A stretch of 64,000 nucleotides of DNA from RHKX01 sp964641695 (GTDB lineage: Bacteria > Actinomycetota > Thermoleophilia > Solirubrobacterales > 70-9), in assembly GCA_964641695.1 (NCBI GenBank), contig CAZXKG010000001.1, positions 1 through 64,000 on the forward strand, given 5' to 3'. The position numbers and the translations under genes are program-made. Shown piece after piece: positions 16,905-25,175 of the stretch (within the stretch, counting starts at the first letter, position 1; each line of letters begins with the position of its first letter). The notes under the pieces were generated by a model, which had not been told where the DNA came from, did no database searches, and saw only the letters and a program-made list of their open reading frames with translations.

Positions 16905-18032
16905 TCAGTCCCCGCGACCGGCGCGACCGGCGAGTACCTCGCGGTCCATGTCGGCGAGCAGCTCGATCAGCTCCGGCGGACCGGATTCGGGAACGAGCAC
17001 GGCGGTGCCGGGCCAGAACGGGCTCCGCGGTCCGGCGCGTCCGAGCAGGCCGTCGGTGTAGACCCAGTTCCCGGTGTTGTGGAGGGTGACGCCGTTGCGT
17101 CGCCACTCGGGCGCGTCCGCATCGCTCGCGTCCGCGGTGGTCGCCCCGCGTCGATGGATGTGCCCGAAGACGACGTGGTCGGCCTCGACCCCGAGGCTCT
17201 CGATCACCGTGTGCATCCCCACGACGCCGGCGCGGCCGATCTCGGCGACGGAGAAGTCGCGGCTGAAGCGGCCGAGCCCCGCCAGCTCCATCCCGCGCAG
17301 GGCGGCCGGGATCACCGCGGATCCGAGCACCCGCCCCTGGAGGGTCCGAGCCCGGCCGGAGGCGCCGCCGAGCGTCTCCCAGATCTTCATCGCCCGTGAC
17401 TTGCCCTCCTCGTCGCCTCCCATCGAGCGGCCGCCCTGGGCGAGGCTGAAGATCAGGTCGTAGATCGGAGCGTGGACCTGCTCGTAGTCGAGCGGGCGGG
17501 CGCGCGCTCCGGTCGGCCTGCCGCTGAGCCGATCGAAGGTCGCCACCGAGAGCCGCTCGATGGTCGGCAGCGTCACGTGGCTGTCGACGTAGTGTCCGTG
17601 CATCGCGTAGACGTCCTCGCGGACCCAGAGCCCCGGGTAGCGGACCTCGAGCCTGGCGGGTGAGACCCAGTCGCGGAGCGTGACCACGGCTGGGTGAGGG
17701 TCCTCGATCGCCTGATCCAGCTCGATCGATCCGACGGTGTCGCCGCGCGCCCGGTCGACCCACGGGCCGAGGAGGCGATGGTCGTGGTTGCCGGGAACGA
17801 TCACGATCTCCCCGGCGAAGTGAGCGCCGAGCTCGGTGAAGAAGGGCTTGGCGCTCGCGAGCACCTTCTCCATGGGCGAGTCGCGAAGTTCGAGCGCGTC
17901 CCCGAGCAGGACCAGCCGGTCGATGTCGCCCAGGGCCTGATACAGCCGTTCGCGGGCCGCGCGGCGCTTCAGGGCGTCGCTCCCGGAGCCGGAGCCGAGG
18001 TGAAGATCGGAGATGAGCAGCGTTCCGGCCAC
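16905..18032 (-). CDS. calcineurin-like metallophosphoesterase
   Basis: 375 residues with the five-part metallophosphoesterase signature: SDLHLG at the N-terminus (Asp9, His11), LVLLGDALEL, VIVPGNHDHRLLG, AMHGHYVDSH and VFGHIHRRG. No signal peptide or membrane helix. A long middle stretch (about residues 170-270) separates the fourth and fifth motifs and probably forms a cap domain; such insertions set substrate choice. Substrate cannot be predicted (nucleotide, phospholipid or phosphoprotein). It converges with mog; the 148 bases between them show no clear terminator. Confidence 0.8.
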   Translation of the reverse strand: MAGTLLISDLHLGSGSGSDALKRRAARERLYQALGDIDRLVLLGDALELRDSPMEKVLASAKPFFTELGAHFAGEIVIVPGNHDHRLLGPWVDRARGDTVGSIELDQAIEDPHPAVVTLRDWVSPARLEVRYPGLWVREDVYAMHGHYVDSHVTLPTIERLSVATFDRLSGRPTGARARPLDYEQVHAPIYDLIFSLAQGGRSMGGDEEGKSRAMKIWETLGGASGRARTLQGRVLGSAVIPAALRGMELAGLGRFSRDFSVAEIGRAGVVGMHTVIESLGVEADHVVFGHIHRRGATTADASDADAPEWRRNGVTLHNTGNWVYTDGLLGRAGPRSPFWPGTAVLVPESGPPELIELLADMDREVLAGRAGRGD

Positions 18033-18348
18033 GCGGGGAATCCTCGCAGCCGACGCCGGGCAGCGGACGAGCCGGCTCCCCGGCGCGCGCGTCGACCGGC
18101 CCAGGCGCGGTCCGATCTCGGACCCATGCGGGCAGCGCCCGAGCCGGTGGCACGTCGCGCTCCGGCTCTCGCCCGCAACCGTCTAGCCGAACGCTCGGTA
18201 GTTGAGCAAGCTGAACGATTTGTGCTACGCTCCGCGCGGTGTTCGGTGTCGTTCCCCCGCGGCAACGAGCACCTTTTTAATGCCCGGTTTCGGCCCCGCC
18301 CCGACGCCCTCACGGCCCCGCGGGCACTGCTAAACTCGCCCGCCGCGC
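18033..18348 (+). promoter_or_regulatory. 316-base gene-free stretch with candidate promoters for tRNA-Glu
   Basis: No convincing gene. TTGAGC at 18202-18207 and TACGCT at 18226-18231 (18-base spacing) resemble a sigma-70-type promoter. A closer -10-like TAAACT at 18331-18336 sits 13 bases before the tRNA and is the more likely tRNA promoter element, though its -35 is weak. The far end is the upstream region of the divergent phosphoesterase gene. Confidence 0.4.
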
Positions 18349-18421
18349 GCCGCTATCGTCTAGGGGACTAGGACGCCGGATTCTCAGTCCGGAAACCGGG
18401 GTTCGAATCCCCGTAGCGGTA
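18349..18421 (+). tRNA. tRNA-Glu (anticodon CTC)
   Basis: A 73-base cloverleaf. The acceptor arms GCCGCTA and TAGCGGT pair with a terminal G-U. The D region has the Glu-typical TCGTCTAG, the anticodon stem CCGGA/TCCGG encloses TTCTCAG (anticodon CTC), and the T arm is GGGGTTCGAATCCCC. CCA is not encoded. A hairpin follows immediately. Confidence 0.95.
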
Positions 18422-18429
18422 CTTGACGG

Positions 18430-18450
18430 AACCGGCTCGAATGGCCGGTT
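18430..18450 (+). terminator. hairpin after tRNA-Glu
   Basis: AACCGGC (18430-18436) and GCCGGTT (18444-18450) form a perfect 7-bp stem with a 7-base loop, nine bases after the tRNA. Position suggests a terminator or a processing signal. Confidence 0.45.
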
Positions 18451-18571
18451 TCGACGCTCTTGGGGCCTTGACGCCGGCGGACTGCCGGGAGGGGGGTCAG
18501 GTCAGATGATCCGGGCGAGGACGACGACCGGGATCTCGCGTCGGTAGCGCCGCCGTGCTCTGCGGGATTAG

Positions 18572-18600
18572 TTGACTAGGTTAACCAAGTTCTGTTACGG
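18572..18600 (+). promoter_or_regulatory. promoter and palindromic operator of the toxin-antitoxin pair
   Basis: TTGACT at 18572-18577 is a good -35, with a weak -10 region near 18593-18600. The -35 overlaps a 16-base palindrome at 18575-18590 (ACTAGGTTAACCAAGT, one mismatched pair). An AT-rich palindrome over the promoter just before an antitoxin gene is the usual arrangement for autoregulation by the antitoxin or its complex. Confidence 0.5.
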
Positions 18601-18607
18601 TCTGATC

Positions 18608-18835
18608 ATGACCAAGGGCATTGCGATCGGCGAGGCGAAGACGAACCTCTCCAAACTCGTGCAGCGGGTCGAGGCGGGCGAGGAGGTCGTGATCCGTCGC
18701 GGGCCGCGACCGGTGGCGAAGATCGTTCCGTACGAGAGACCGGAGTCTCGACCGCTGTTCGGGGCGCTGCGTGGACGGGTGCGGATCGGCGAGGACTTCG
18801 ACGACCCGATCCCCGGCTTCGAGCCCTATAGGTGA
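18608..18835 (+). CDS. Phd/YefM-type antitoxin
   Basis: 75 residues from the ATG at 18608; an in-frame TTG at 18572 lies in the promoter and is rejected. The N-terminus (IAIGEAKTNLSKLVQRVEAG, then EEVVIRRGPRPVAKIVPY) is the Phd/YefM DNA-binding fold. The C-terminal GRVRIGEDFDDPIPGFEPYR is the typical tail that binds and masks a PIN toxin. It overlaps the toxin gene by four bases. It should repress its own promoter through the adjacent palindrome. Confidence 0.85.
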   Translation: MTKGIAIGEAKTNLSKLVQRVEAGEEVVIRRGPRPVAKIVPYERPESRPLFGALRGRVRIGEDFDDPIPGFEPYR

Positions 18836-19206
18836 GGGTCCTGCTCGATACTCACGCGCTGTTGTGGATGATCGACGGGGACGCGCGCGTCCCGGCTTGG
18901 CTGCGAAAGGGGGGGCCGGGAGGCGTCGACCCTCTGGTCAGTCACGCGTCTTTGTGGGAGATCGCGATCAAGCGTTCCCTGGCGCGACTGGACGTCGACG
19001 ACGATCTGCCCGCGCGTCTCGACGAGATCGGGGTCCGATGGCTGGAGATCAGCGTCGCCCACGTCTGGGGCGTGGCGGATCTTCCACACCATCATCGCGA
19101 TCCCTTCGACCGTCTCCTGATCTCGCAGGCCCTGCTCGACGGCCTCGTGGTCGCCACGGCAGATACGGCTTTTGCCCGCTACGGGGTACCTGTTCGCTGG
19201 TCCTGA
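18832..19206 (+). CDS. vapC: VapC-type PIN-domain toxin ribonuclease
   Basis: 124 residues from a GTG at 18832 that overlaps the antitoxin stop (GTGA). The PIN acidic residues are visible: Asp6 in VLLDTHALLW, Glu43 in SLWEIAIK, Asp93 in HRDPFDRLLISQA and Asp111 in VVATADTAF. PIN toxins cut specific RNAs, often tRNAs, in a magnesium-dependent way. The pair lies right after a tRNA gene, a common landing site for such modules. Toxin length and catalytic set look intact. Confidence 0.87.
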   Translation: MRVLLDTHALLWMIDGDARVPAWLRKGGPGGVDPLVSHASLWEIAIKRSLARLDVDDDLPARLDEIGVRWLEISVAHVWGVADLPHHHRDPFDRLLISQALLDGLVVATADTAFARYGVPVRWS

Positions 19207-19263
19207 TATCCCGCAGCGATCATCCGTCGGCTCACTGTCACGGAGTCTGGGCGGACGCCACGC

Positions 19264-20559
19264 TCAGATCGCCGCCTTGTCCTCCAGCGGCTCGCGCTCG
19301 GTCTTCGCCCACTCTCGCCGCTCCGTCAACTGCCGTGCCGTCGAGCGCAGTAGCACCGGCCAGATCAGCCAGGTGTAGGGAACGTAGATCTGGCCGATCA
19401 GGAAGCCGGTTACGTAACCCGCGGGGCCGTCGGCGGAGCGGCTGGCGATCGCTCCCATGATCGTCCCGCCGAAGGCCAGCAGGTAGAAGAAGGCGATCTG
19501 CCAGCCGAGGGACGCGCCCCAGAAGCCGGCCTCGCCCGTGGCCCAGAGGACGATGGCGGCGAGCAGGCCGATGCCGACGATCCCCTGCCAGAAGGGCATG
19601 AAGAGGTAGATCATCTGCTCGATCCGCGCGGCCAGCGGGAAGGGGGAGTGCCAGACCTCGGGGCCGAGGCCCATCGACTGCAGATTGCCCTGAGACCATC
19701 GAGTGCGTTGCCGCAGCAGCGGGCGCAACGAGGAAAGCCCCTGCTGGTCGACCGTCGCGCGCAGATCCTGATGCCCCCTCCAGCCCGCGGCCAGCAGCCT
19801 CAGCCCGAGATCCTGATCCTCGGTCAGGCGATCGCGCCACGGACCCGCGTGATCGCAGACGTCATCGAGCGCGCTCAGGCGGTTGAACTGCCCGTTGCCA
19901 CCCATCCCGGCGGTTCCCCAGGCGACCCGTCCCGCCTGGAAGAGATGGCCGTAGATGGCGAACTCGACGTCCTGCAGCCAGGTGAGCAGGTGCCCGCGGT
20001 TGTAGATCCGTACGAGCGACTGCACGCCTCCGACCTCGGGATCCTCGAAGTGCGACGCGGCGAAGCGGGGCGCGTCGGCTCGCAGCCGACCGTCCGCGTC
20101 GACGATCGCCACGATCGTCCGATCCCGGTTGGGGAAGTTCCTCAGCGACTGATAGGCGTGATTGAGGGCCGCGGCTTTGCCCTGCCGTGCCGCGGGCGCC
20201 ACGCGGGTGATCACGTGCAGGTCCGGATGGTCGATCGCCGCCAGGATCTCCCCGGTTCCGTCGTCGGAGCCGTCGTCGATCACGATCACCCGCCGGCTCT
20301 CCAGCTCGAGGCTGAGCAGCCGATCGACGCTGTCGCGGATCGTCACCGCCTCGTTCAGCGCCGGCACCAGGAACACCCAGGTGAAGGCGTTCGCCGCGCC
20401 CTCGTCAGCCCGGGGCGGCTTGCGGATCGCCCGGCGGGCACGCACGAACAGCACGGCCGACCAGACGAACATCGCGACGACCACGACCAGGCAGATCGTG
20501 AAGAGGATCTGCCAGCCGACCGCCAGGCCTTCGAACGGCATTGCCAGCTCGGCTGCCAC
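19264..20559 (-). CDS. membrane-bound family 2 glycosyltransferase
   Basis: 431 residues. One membrane helix at about 15-40 leads into a cytoplasmic GT2 domain with VPALNEAVTIRDSV, VIDDGSDDGTGEILAAI, VDADGRLR, GTAGMGGNGQFNR, the base motif TEDQDLGLRL and QRTRWSQGN, a Q-x-x-R-W-like motif of processive enzymes. Three or more helices follow (about 320-400), forming a membrane channel-like end. The family includes cellulose-synthase-like and poly-GlcNAc synthases. Its start lies three bases after the wecB stop, so an extracellular amino-sugar polymer is a reasonable guess; the product is not known. Confidence 0.82.
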   Translation of the reverse strand: MAAELAMPFEGLAVGWQILFTICLVVVVAMFVWSAVLFVRARRAIRKPPRADEGAANAFTWVFLVPALNEAVTIRDSVDRLLSLELESRRVIVIDDGSDDGTGEILAAIDHPDLHVITRVAPAARQGKAAALNHAYQSLRNFPNRDRTIVAIVDADGRLRADAPRFAASHFEDPEVGGVQSLVRIYNRGHLLTWLQDVEFAIYGHLFQAGRVAWGTAGMGGNGQFNRLSALDDVCDHAGPWRDRLTEDQDLGLRLLAAGWRGHQDLRATVDQQGLSSLRPLLRQRTRWSQGNLQSMGLGPEVWHSPFPLAARIEQMIYLFMPFWQGIVGIGLLAAIVLWATGEAGFWGASLGWQIAFFYLLAFGGTIMGAIASRSADGPAGYVTGFLIGQIYVPYTWLIWPVLLRSTARQLTERREWAKTEREPLEDKAAI

Positions 20560-20562
20560 CGA

Positions 20563-21993
20563 TCACTCGACCGTGTCGACGACGATCTCCTCGGCGAGCG
20601 AGGGCAGTGGCACTTCCTCGAGCGGATCGGCAATCAGCTCCCGGGGCTCGCCCAGCGCCAGCTCGAACCCGTACTTGGCCGCGATCGCCGTGCGGTCGTA
20701 GCCCGGGCCGAAGGGGATCGGAGGCTCGCCGCCGCGAAGCACGTGCTCGAGCGCGGCGACGATCCGCTTCCCAGCCCGCCCGTCGCCGTAGGGGTTCTCG
20801 GCCTCGGCGATCTTGCGGTAGGCGGTCTCGTCGTCGATCAGCAGGGAGCCCTCGATGAAGATCCGCTCGGGATCGGCGCCGACGAGCTTCAGCGTGCCCG
20901 CCTCAAGCCCTTCGGTCCGCTCGGTGCTCTCACGGGTGACCAGCACCGGCTTGTCGAGGGACGGGGCCTCCTCCTGGATCCCGCCGGAGTCGGTGATGAC
21001 GAAGAAGGCGCGGCCGAGCAGGCGGGAGAACGTCGCGTAGCCGAGGGGCTCCGTCAGCAGGACGTTGTCCCGTCCGATCAGGTTCTCGGTCAGCACCTCG
21101 CGCACTCGCGGGTTGGGGTGGACCGGGAGCACGAACCGGACGTCGGGGTACGCCTCGGCGAGCCTCGCCACGCCGGTCGCGATGTTGCGCAGCCCATCCC
21201 CCCAGTTCTCGCGGCGATGCGCGGTGATCACGACCACCTTCGCGTCGCCGTCGACGATCTCCTGAAGGCGTGGGTCGGCGAAGTCCATGTTCATCTGCGA
21301 GGCCCAGCGAAGGGTGTCGATCGCCGTGTTGCCGGTGACGAAGATCTGGCTGACGGGAACGTTCTCGCGCGCCAGGTTCTGGAGGTTGGTAGCGGTCGGC
21401 GCGAAGTGCATGCTCGCGATCGTCGAGATCACCCGGCGGTTCAGCTCCTCCGGGAACGGGGTCAGGTTGTCGCCGCCGGTTCTCAGGCCCGCCTCGACGT
21501 GCATCACCGGGATGCGCATGTGGAACGACGAGAGCGCGGCCGCCATCGCCGAGCTCGTGTCCCCGTGGACGAGCACGGCCGCCGGCCGATCGCCGCCGAG
21601 CATCTTCCCGAGCGTCGGCGTGTCGTCGGGATCCATCTCGAAGTGGTCGGCGAGGAAGTCCTCGAACCGCTGCATCACCGAGGAGACCCGCTCGTTGAGG
21701 CTCGACCGCCGCCGTCCCGACCAGAGGACGACGTCCGGCTTGATCTCGGCGAGCTCGAAGATGTAGTCGACCATGCGGCTGTGCTGACCGGTCGAGACGA
21801 CGATCGGCTCGTAGCACTCGCTCTCGCGTAGCGCCAGGATCACCGGTACGAGCTTGATCGCCTCCGGACGGGTGCCGACGACGACCGGGATCGGCAGCTT
21901 CTCCTTGGGTCTCCATCCGGGGTCGGGACGCTGGTCATGGATCCGGATCGAGCGTCGGTTCGACGGTTCACTGGGAGATCTCTCGCTGCTCAT
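20563..21993 (-). CDS. wecB: UDP-N-acetylglucosamine 2-epimerase (non-hydrolysing)
   Basis: About 476 residues from the ATG at 21993; the frame opens earlier at a TTG (22056). Family landmarks: VVVGTRPEAIKLVPVILAL, VVSTGQHSRMVDYI, VLVHGDTSSAMAAAL, VMHVEAGLRTGGDNLTPFPE with EELNRR, ITAHRRENWG, and ITDSGGIQEEAPSLDKPVLV. It converts UDP-GlcNAc to UDP-ManNAc. The protein is about 90 residues longer than typical, with an N-terminal basic/Ser-rich extension and a C-terminal acidic tail. It is in an operon with the GT2 gene, suggesting ManNAc in a surface polysaccharide. Confidence 0.9.
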   Translation of the reverse strand: MSSERSPSEPSNRRSIRIHDQRPDPGWRPKEKLPIPVVVGTRPEAIKLVPVILALRESECYEPIVVSTGQHSRMVDYIFELAEIKPDVVLWSGRRRSSLNERVSSVMQRFEDFLADHFEMDPDDTPTLGKMLGGDRPAAVLVHGDTSSAMAAALSSFHMRIPVMHVEAGLRTGGDNLTPFPEELNRRVISTIASMHFAPTATNLQNLARENVPVSQIFVTGNTAIDTLRWASQMNMDFADPRLQEIVDGDAKVVVITAHRRENWGDGLRNIATGVARLAEAYPDVRFVLPVHPNPRVREVLTENLIGRDNVLLTEPLGYATFSRLLGRAFFVITDSGGIQEEAPSLDKPVLVTRESTERTEGLEAGTLKLVGADPERIFIEGSLLIDDETAYRKIAEAENPYGDGRAGKRIVAALEHVLRGGEPPIPFGPGYDRTAIAAKYGFELALGEPRELIADPLEEVPLPSLAEEIVVDTVE

Positions 21994-22094
21994 CACGTCT
22001 CCATCGGGCCCGCCGGCGGAAAGCTTGAGGCTCGCAACGGGGGATCCCGGGATCAACCCTCGCCCATGTGCCGAGGGTCGGGAGGTTGCGCGGA

Positions 22095-22679
22095 TCAGAC
22101 GGAGTCAGCGTCGTCGACGAGCAGGAGCTTGACCAGCATCTGACCGAGGAGGCGACCCGCTTGTCCGGCTTCGAGGCGCCCCGCGTGGAGCTCCGTGGCG
22201 AGGCCGGTGGCCAGGCCGTTGATCGAGGAGAGGATCACCTGGGTGGACACCGAGGAATCGATCTCGCCCCGCGCCTGCGCGCCGCGGATGAAGTGCCGCA
22301 TCGGCTGCGAGGGATCGAGGGTTCCCCTGAGGATGACGTCGCCGCCGACGTTCCTCGCGCCGGCGAGGAAGCTGAAGCGATCGGGGATGGCGATGATCGC
22401 GGGCCCGAGCGTGAGCAGGGTCTCCCGGGTTGGCAGGCCCTGGGCGATGACCTCCGAGGTCGCCGTCTTCGCCTCGCTCACCGCGCGCTCGAAGATCGCC
22501 CGGATGAGCTCATCACGGGTCGCGAAGTGGCGGTACACCGTGGTTCTGCCGAGGCCGGAATGCTCGGCGATCGTCGCCATGCTCGCGCCGGGCTCCGCCG
22601 CTACCACCGTCATCGCAGCGTCGAGCACGGCCTCGCGATTTCGCTTTGAATCGCTGCGCTCGTGCTTTTCCTGCGACAT
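22095..22679 (-). CDS. TetR-family transcriptional regulator
   Basis: 194 residues. The DNA-binding domain is residues about 14-62 (NREAVLDAAMTVVAAEPGAS, then IAEHSGLGRTTVYRHFATRD). The remainder is the helical ligand domain. It is in the same direction as wecB but about 100 bases upstream of it, so it could be an independent unit. A near-palindrome 19 bases before the start is a candidate operator. Ligand unknown. Confidence 0.85.
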   Translation of the reverse strand: MSQEKHERSDSKRNREAVLDAAMTVVAAEPGASMATIAEHSGLGRTTVYRHFATRDELIRAIFERAVSEAKTATSEVIAQGLPTRETLLTLGPAIIAIPDRFSFLAGARNVGGDVILRGTLDPSQPMRHFIRGAQARGEIDSSVSTQVILSSINGLATGLATELHAGRLEAGQAGRLLGQMLVKLLLVDDADSV

Positions 22680-22697
22680 CGTTGCGTGAAGCTAAGC

Positions 22698-22713
22698 GGA
22701 ATAGTATTGTTCC
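22698..22713. promoter_or_regulatory. candidate TetR operator
   Basis: An AT-rich 16-base near-palindrome, GGAATAGTATTGTTCC (12 of 16 positions symmetric), sits 19 bases upstream of the TetR start in otherwise GC-rich DNA. This is where an autorepressor would bind. Confidence 0.35.
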
Positions 22714-22856
22714 ACTTCTGGCGTCCGGTGCTGATCCCCCGAGGCATCGGGCGCCACTTTCTTACCTGGCACCCAGCCACTCGCCGAAGTCCGCTTGATG
22801 GCCGAGTCTAGGCGTTCTACTCGGATGAACGTCCAGGCCCTCAGATCCCCGGGGGC

Positions 22857-24674
22857 TCAGCCTGCAGCCGGATGGGCGACCCGCAGCAGCCGGTTGCCTC
22901 GTACGCCCTTGCGGACGGTTCGCGTCCCATCCGGCCAGCGGATCGCGACGCGGCTCGCCCGCTGAGCCTCCCCGAGGCCGAAGTAGACGCGGTAGTGGCC
23001 GCTGGAGTGGGCGGAATCGTCAGCCTGGCCGACCCAGGCGAACTGGTTGTGAGCGTCGGCGCGAACTCGCACGCGCGCCCCGATCGCCTCGCTGTTGCCC
23101 GGTGCGCCGATCAGGTCGAGCTGCAGCCACGACCCGCCACGGGTGGCGTTCCGGCGCCGGTCGAGAACCTGCTCGTGGGAGAACTCGCCCACGCCGCGGC
23201 TGCTGAGCAGGTCCCGCCTGCCGTCGCCGTCCAGATCAGCCCAGCTCACCGTCCCGCTTCTGAGCGGCCCGCCCGGGAGCGGTGGGTAGGTGAGCTTCCC
23301 GGTGCGGCGGAACCGCTTCTCCTTGCGCTCGAAGAGCCCCTGGGGCAGTAGATGGAGGTCGAGGTCACCGTCGTTGTCGTGATCGACGAAGGCTCCCGCG
23401 ACCGATCCCCGCGTCGGCAGCCGCCACTTCCCGTCGGGGGGGCGGCGAAGCAGCCGACCGCGCCCGTTCAGCAGCAGGGTGTTGCCACGCATCGACAGCG
23501 CCAAGGCATCGAGACGACCGTCGGAGTTGATGTCGGCGAGAGCGATGTGAGCGACCCTGCCGGCGTGGTTGAGCAGCGTCATCTCCTGCGTCGCCTGCCA
23601 GCCGGAGTCCTCGTAGCGCCAGACCTGAGCCGCCGACCCCCCCACCGAGAGGATCTCCGGCCGGGGGTCGCCGACCACGTCCAGGAGCCTGAGCTCGTCG
23701 CCCGGAACCGGTGGGCCGGGAACCGGGGTGAACGTCCCGTCGCCGCTCCCGAGCGCGACCAGGGGCAGCCCCGCCTCACACGAGATCAGGACGTCGAGGT
23801 TCCCGTCGCCGTCGAAGTCCGCGATGTCGACGCCGCGACCCCGGCACGATCCCTTGACCAACCCGCTCCGCGCCGTTCCCTCGACCATGCGCCCATGGCG
23901 GGAGAGGAGCAGCTCGTCGCTCTGCCGGCCCGCGTAGAACGGATCGAGGATCTCGCCGCCGAGGCCACCCGAGGAGATCAGCAGGTCGCGAGATCCGTTC
24001 CCGTCGAAGTCCGCGAACCCGTACCCGTGGCGATCGCGAAGCCTCAGCGCGAAGTCGCGCGAGCTCGCCGGGACGGCGTCGGCGCCGACCCGGATCTCCT
24101 CGGCCGGCAGCGGGGCGTCGATGCTCACACCGAGGGGTTGATCGTGATGATCGACGGAGAGATCGATCGACCCGCCCGGCTCGATCTCGAACTCGATCAT
24201 CCGGCGATCCCCGGAGGCGGGTGAGATGGTTGCGGTGGCCCGATCCACGTGCTCGATCTGGATCCGCCGGGCGAGGAGGGAGATCGAGCCGGAGGCGGAG
24301 CGCCCCACCGATCGCAGGTGCAGCGGGTCGCCCGGCTCCGCCCGGATCGACGCGTACAGGTAGACGCCGGGAGAGGAGAGCGACGGGGCCGAACGGACCG
24401 ATTCGAATCCCGGGAAGGCCGGGGTCGGGCTGAGGCCGAGGCGGTCGTAGACGTCCACCCACCCCGTCCCGGTACGACGCAGGAGGCTCGCGTCGAACTT
24501 GTGGTTGATCGTGAACGGATCCAGGCGCCCGTCGCCGTCGACGTCGGTGACGCCGAGGTCGTAGAGCTTCCATGCTTCGAGCGTCGGCATCTCCATCGAG
24601 GGGAACGATGCCCCGGCGGGCGCCGGAGCGAGCATGAAGATCGCGACCAGCGCGCACGTGATCTTGGAGACCAT
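22857..24674 (-). CDS. secreted FG-GAP/VCBS repeat protein with ASPIC/UnbV-like C-terminus
   Basis: About 605 residues from the ATG at 24674, which gives a clean signal peptide (SKITCALVAIFMLAPAPAGA). At least five calcium-binding FG-GAP blades follow, each with a D-x-[DN]-x-[DN]-G core: TDVDGDGRLDPF, ADFDGNGSRDLL, ADFDGDGNLDVL, ADINSDGRLDAL, VDHDNDGDLDLH and ADLDGDGRRDLL. The last about 100 residues (GARVRVRADAHNQF, GLGEAQRASRVAIRWPDG) match the ASPIC/UnbV domain often found after such repeats. It is an extracellular beta-propeller; binding partner unknown. An earlier in-frame start at 24746 would spoil the signal peptide. Confidence 0.83.
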   Translation of the reverse strand: MVSKITCALVAIFMLAPAPAGASFPSMEMPTLEAWKLYDLGVTDVDGDGRLDPFTINHKFDASLLRRTGTGWVDVYDRLGLSPTPAFPGFESVRSAPSLSSPGVYLYASIRAEPGDPLHLRSVGRSASGSISLLARRIQIEHVDRATATISPASGDRRMIEFEIEPGGSIDLSVDHHDQPLGVSIDAPLPAEEIRVGADAVPASSRDFALRLRDRHGYGFADFDGNGSRDLLISSGGLGGEILDPFYAGRQSDELLLSRHGRMVEGTARSGLVKGSCRGRGVDIADFDGDGNLDVLISCEAGLPLVALGSGDGTFTPVPGPPVPGDELRLLDVVGDPRPEILSVGGSAAQVWRYEDSGWQATQEMTLLNHAGRVAHIALADINSDGRLDALALSMRGNTLLLNGRGRLLRRPPDGKWRLPTRGSVAGAFVDHDNDGDLDLHLLPQGLFERKEKRFRRTGKLTYPPLPGGPLRSGTVSWADLDGDGRRDLLSSRGVGEFSHEQVLDRRRNATRGGSWLQLDLIGAPGNSEAIGARVRVRADAHNQFAWVGQADDSAHSSGHYRVYFGLGEAQRASRVAIRWPDGTRTVRKGVRGNRLLRVAHPAAG

Positions 24675-24766
24675 GTGGCTGGAACCCCCCAGTCCGCGAT
24701 CAGCTGCGCCGTGAATGCACCCGAGTAACCTGCCGCGACTGCTCATCGACTAGATTTCCCTCTCCC

Positions 24767-24850
<84 letters not shown>

Positions 24851-24853
24851 TTC

Positions 24854-25080
24854 TGACGGGCCGGGAGCGTTTCTGCCGGCGTCATCGGTGGGCTCACGAC
24901 CCGTTTTGGTCGCTTCGCCCACCCCTTCCTTGGCAGAAACGCTCCCGGCCTCGTCAGACCCCTCCTGGCGTCATCGGCGGGCTCACGGCCCACGGGTCGC
25001 TTCGCCCACCCCTTACTTGGCAGAAGCGCTCCCGGCCTCGTCAGACCCCTCGTCGGCGTCATCGGCGTGCTCACGACCTG
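24854..25080. repeat. tandem 88-89-base repeat with embedded palindrome
   Basis: Copies begin at 24878, 24967 and 25055 with GGCGTCATCGG; the first two are near-identical full units and the third is truncated. Each unit contains GGTCGCTTCGCCCACCCC and ends CGCTCCCGGCCTCGTCAGAC. In addition, 24854-24877 and 24932-24956 are inverted copies (GCCGGGAGCGTTTCTGCC and its complement). The block occupies most of the 325 bases between tRNA-Leu and the assembly gap, and the repetition may be why the assembly broke here. Confidence 0.85.
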
Positions 25081-25107
25081 TCTGGCGCCTCGTCGGGGAG
25101 CTCGTTC

Positions 25108-25165
25108 TCAGGAGCGGGCCGGGGATCCGAACGGGAGCGAGGCCGCGTAGATAGCGCAGGCGCCC
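25108..25165 (-). CDS. possible C-terminal tail of the zinc permease
   Basis: On the minus strand just beyond the gap, one frame reads GACAIYAASLPFGSPARS and then stops. Its length and hydrophobic-to-basic end would suit the missing last residues of the ABC-3 permease at 25176-25960. The gap length is unknown, so frame continuity cannot be shown. Confidence 0.3.
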
Positions 25166-25175
25166 NNNNNNNNNN
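25166..25175. other. assembly gap (10 N) at the 3' end of the zinc permease
   Basis: Ten N bases. It cuts the permease gene near its C-terminus and lies beside the tandem repeat block. Confidence 0.95.
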
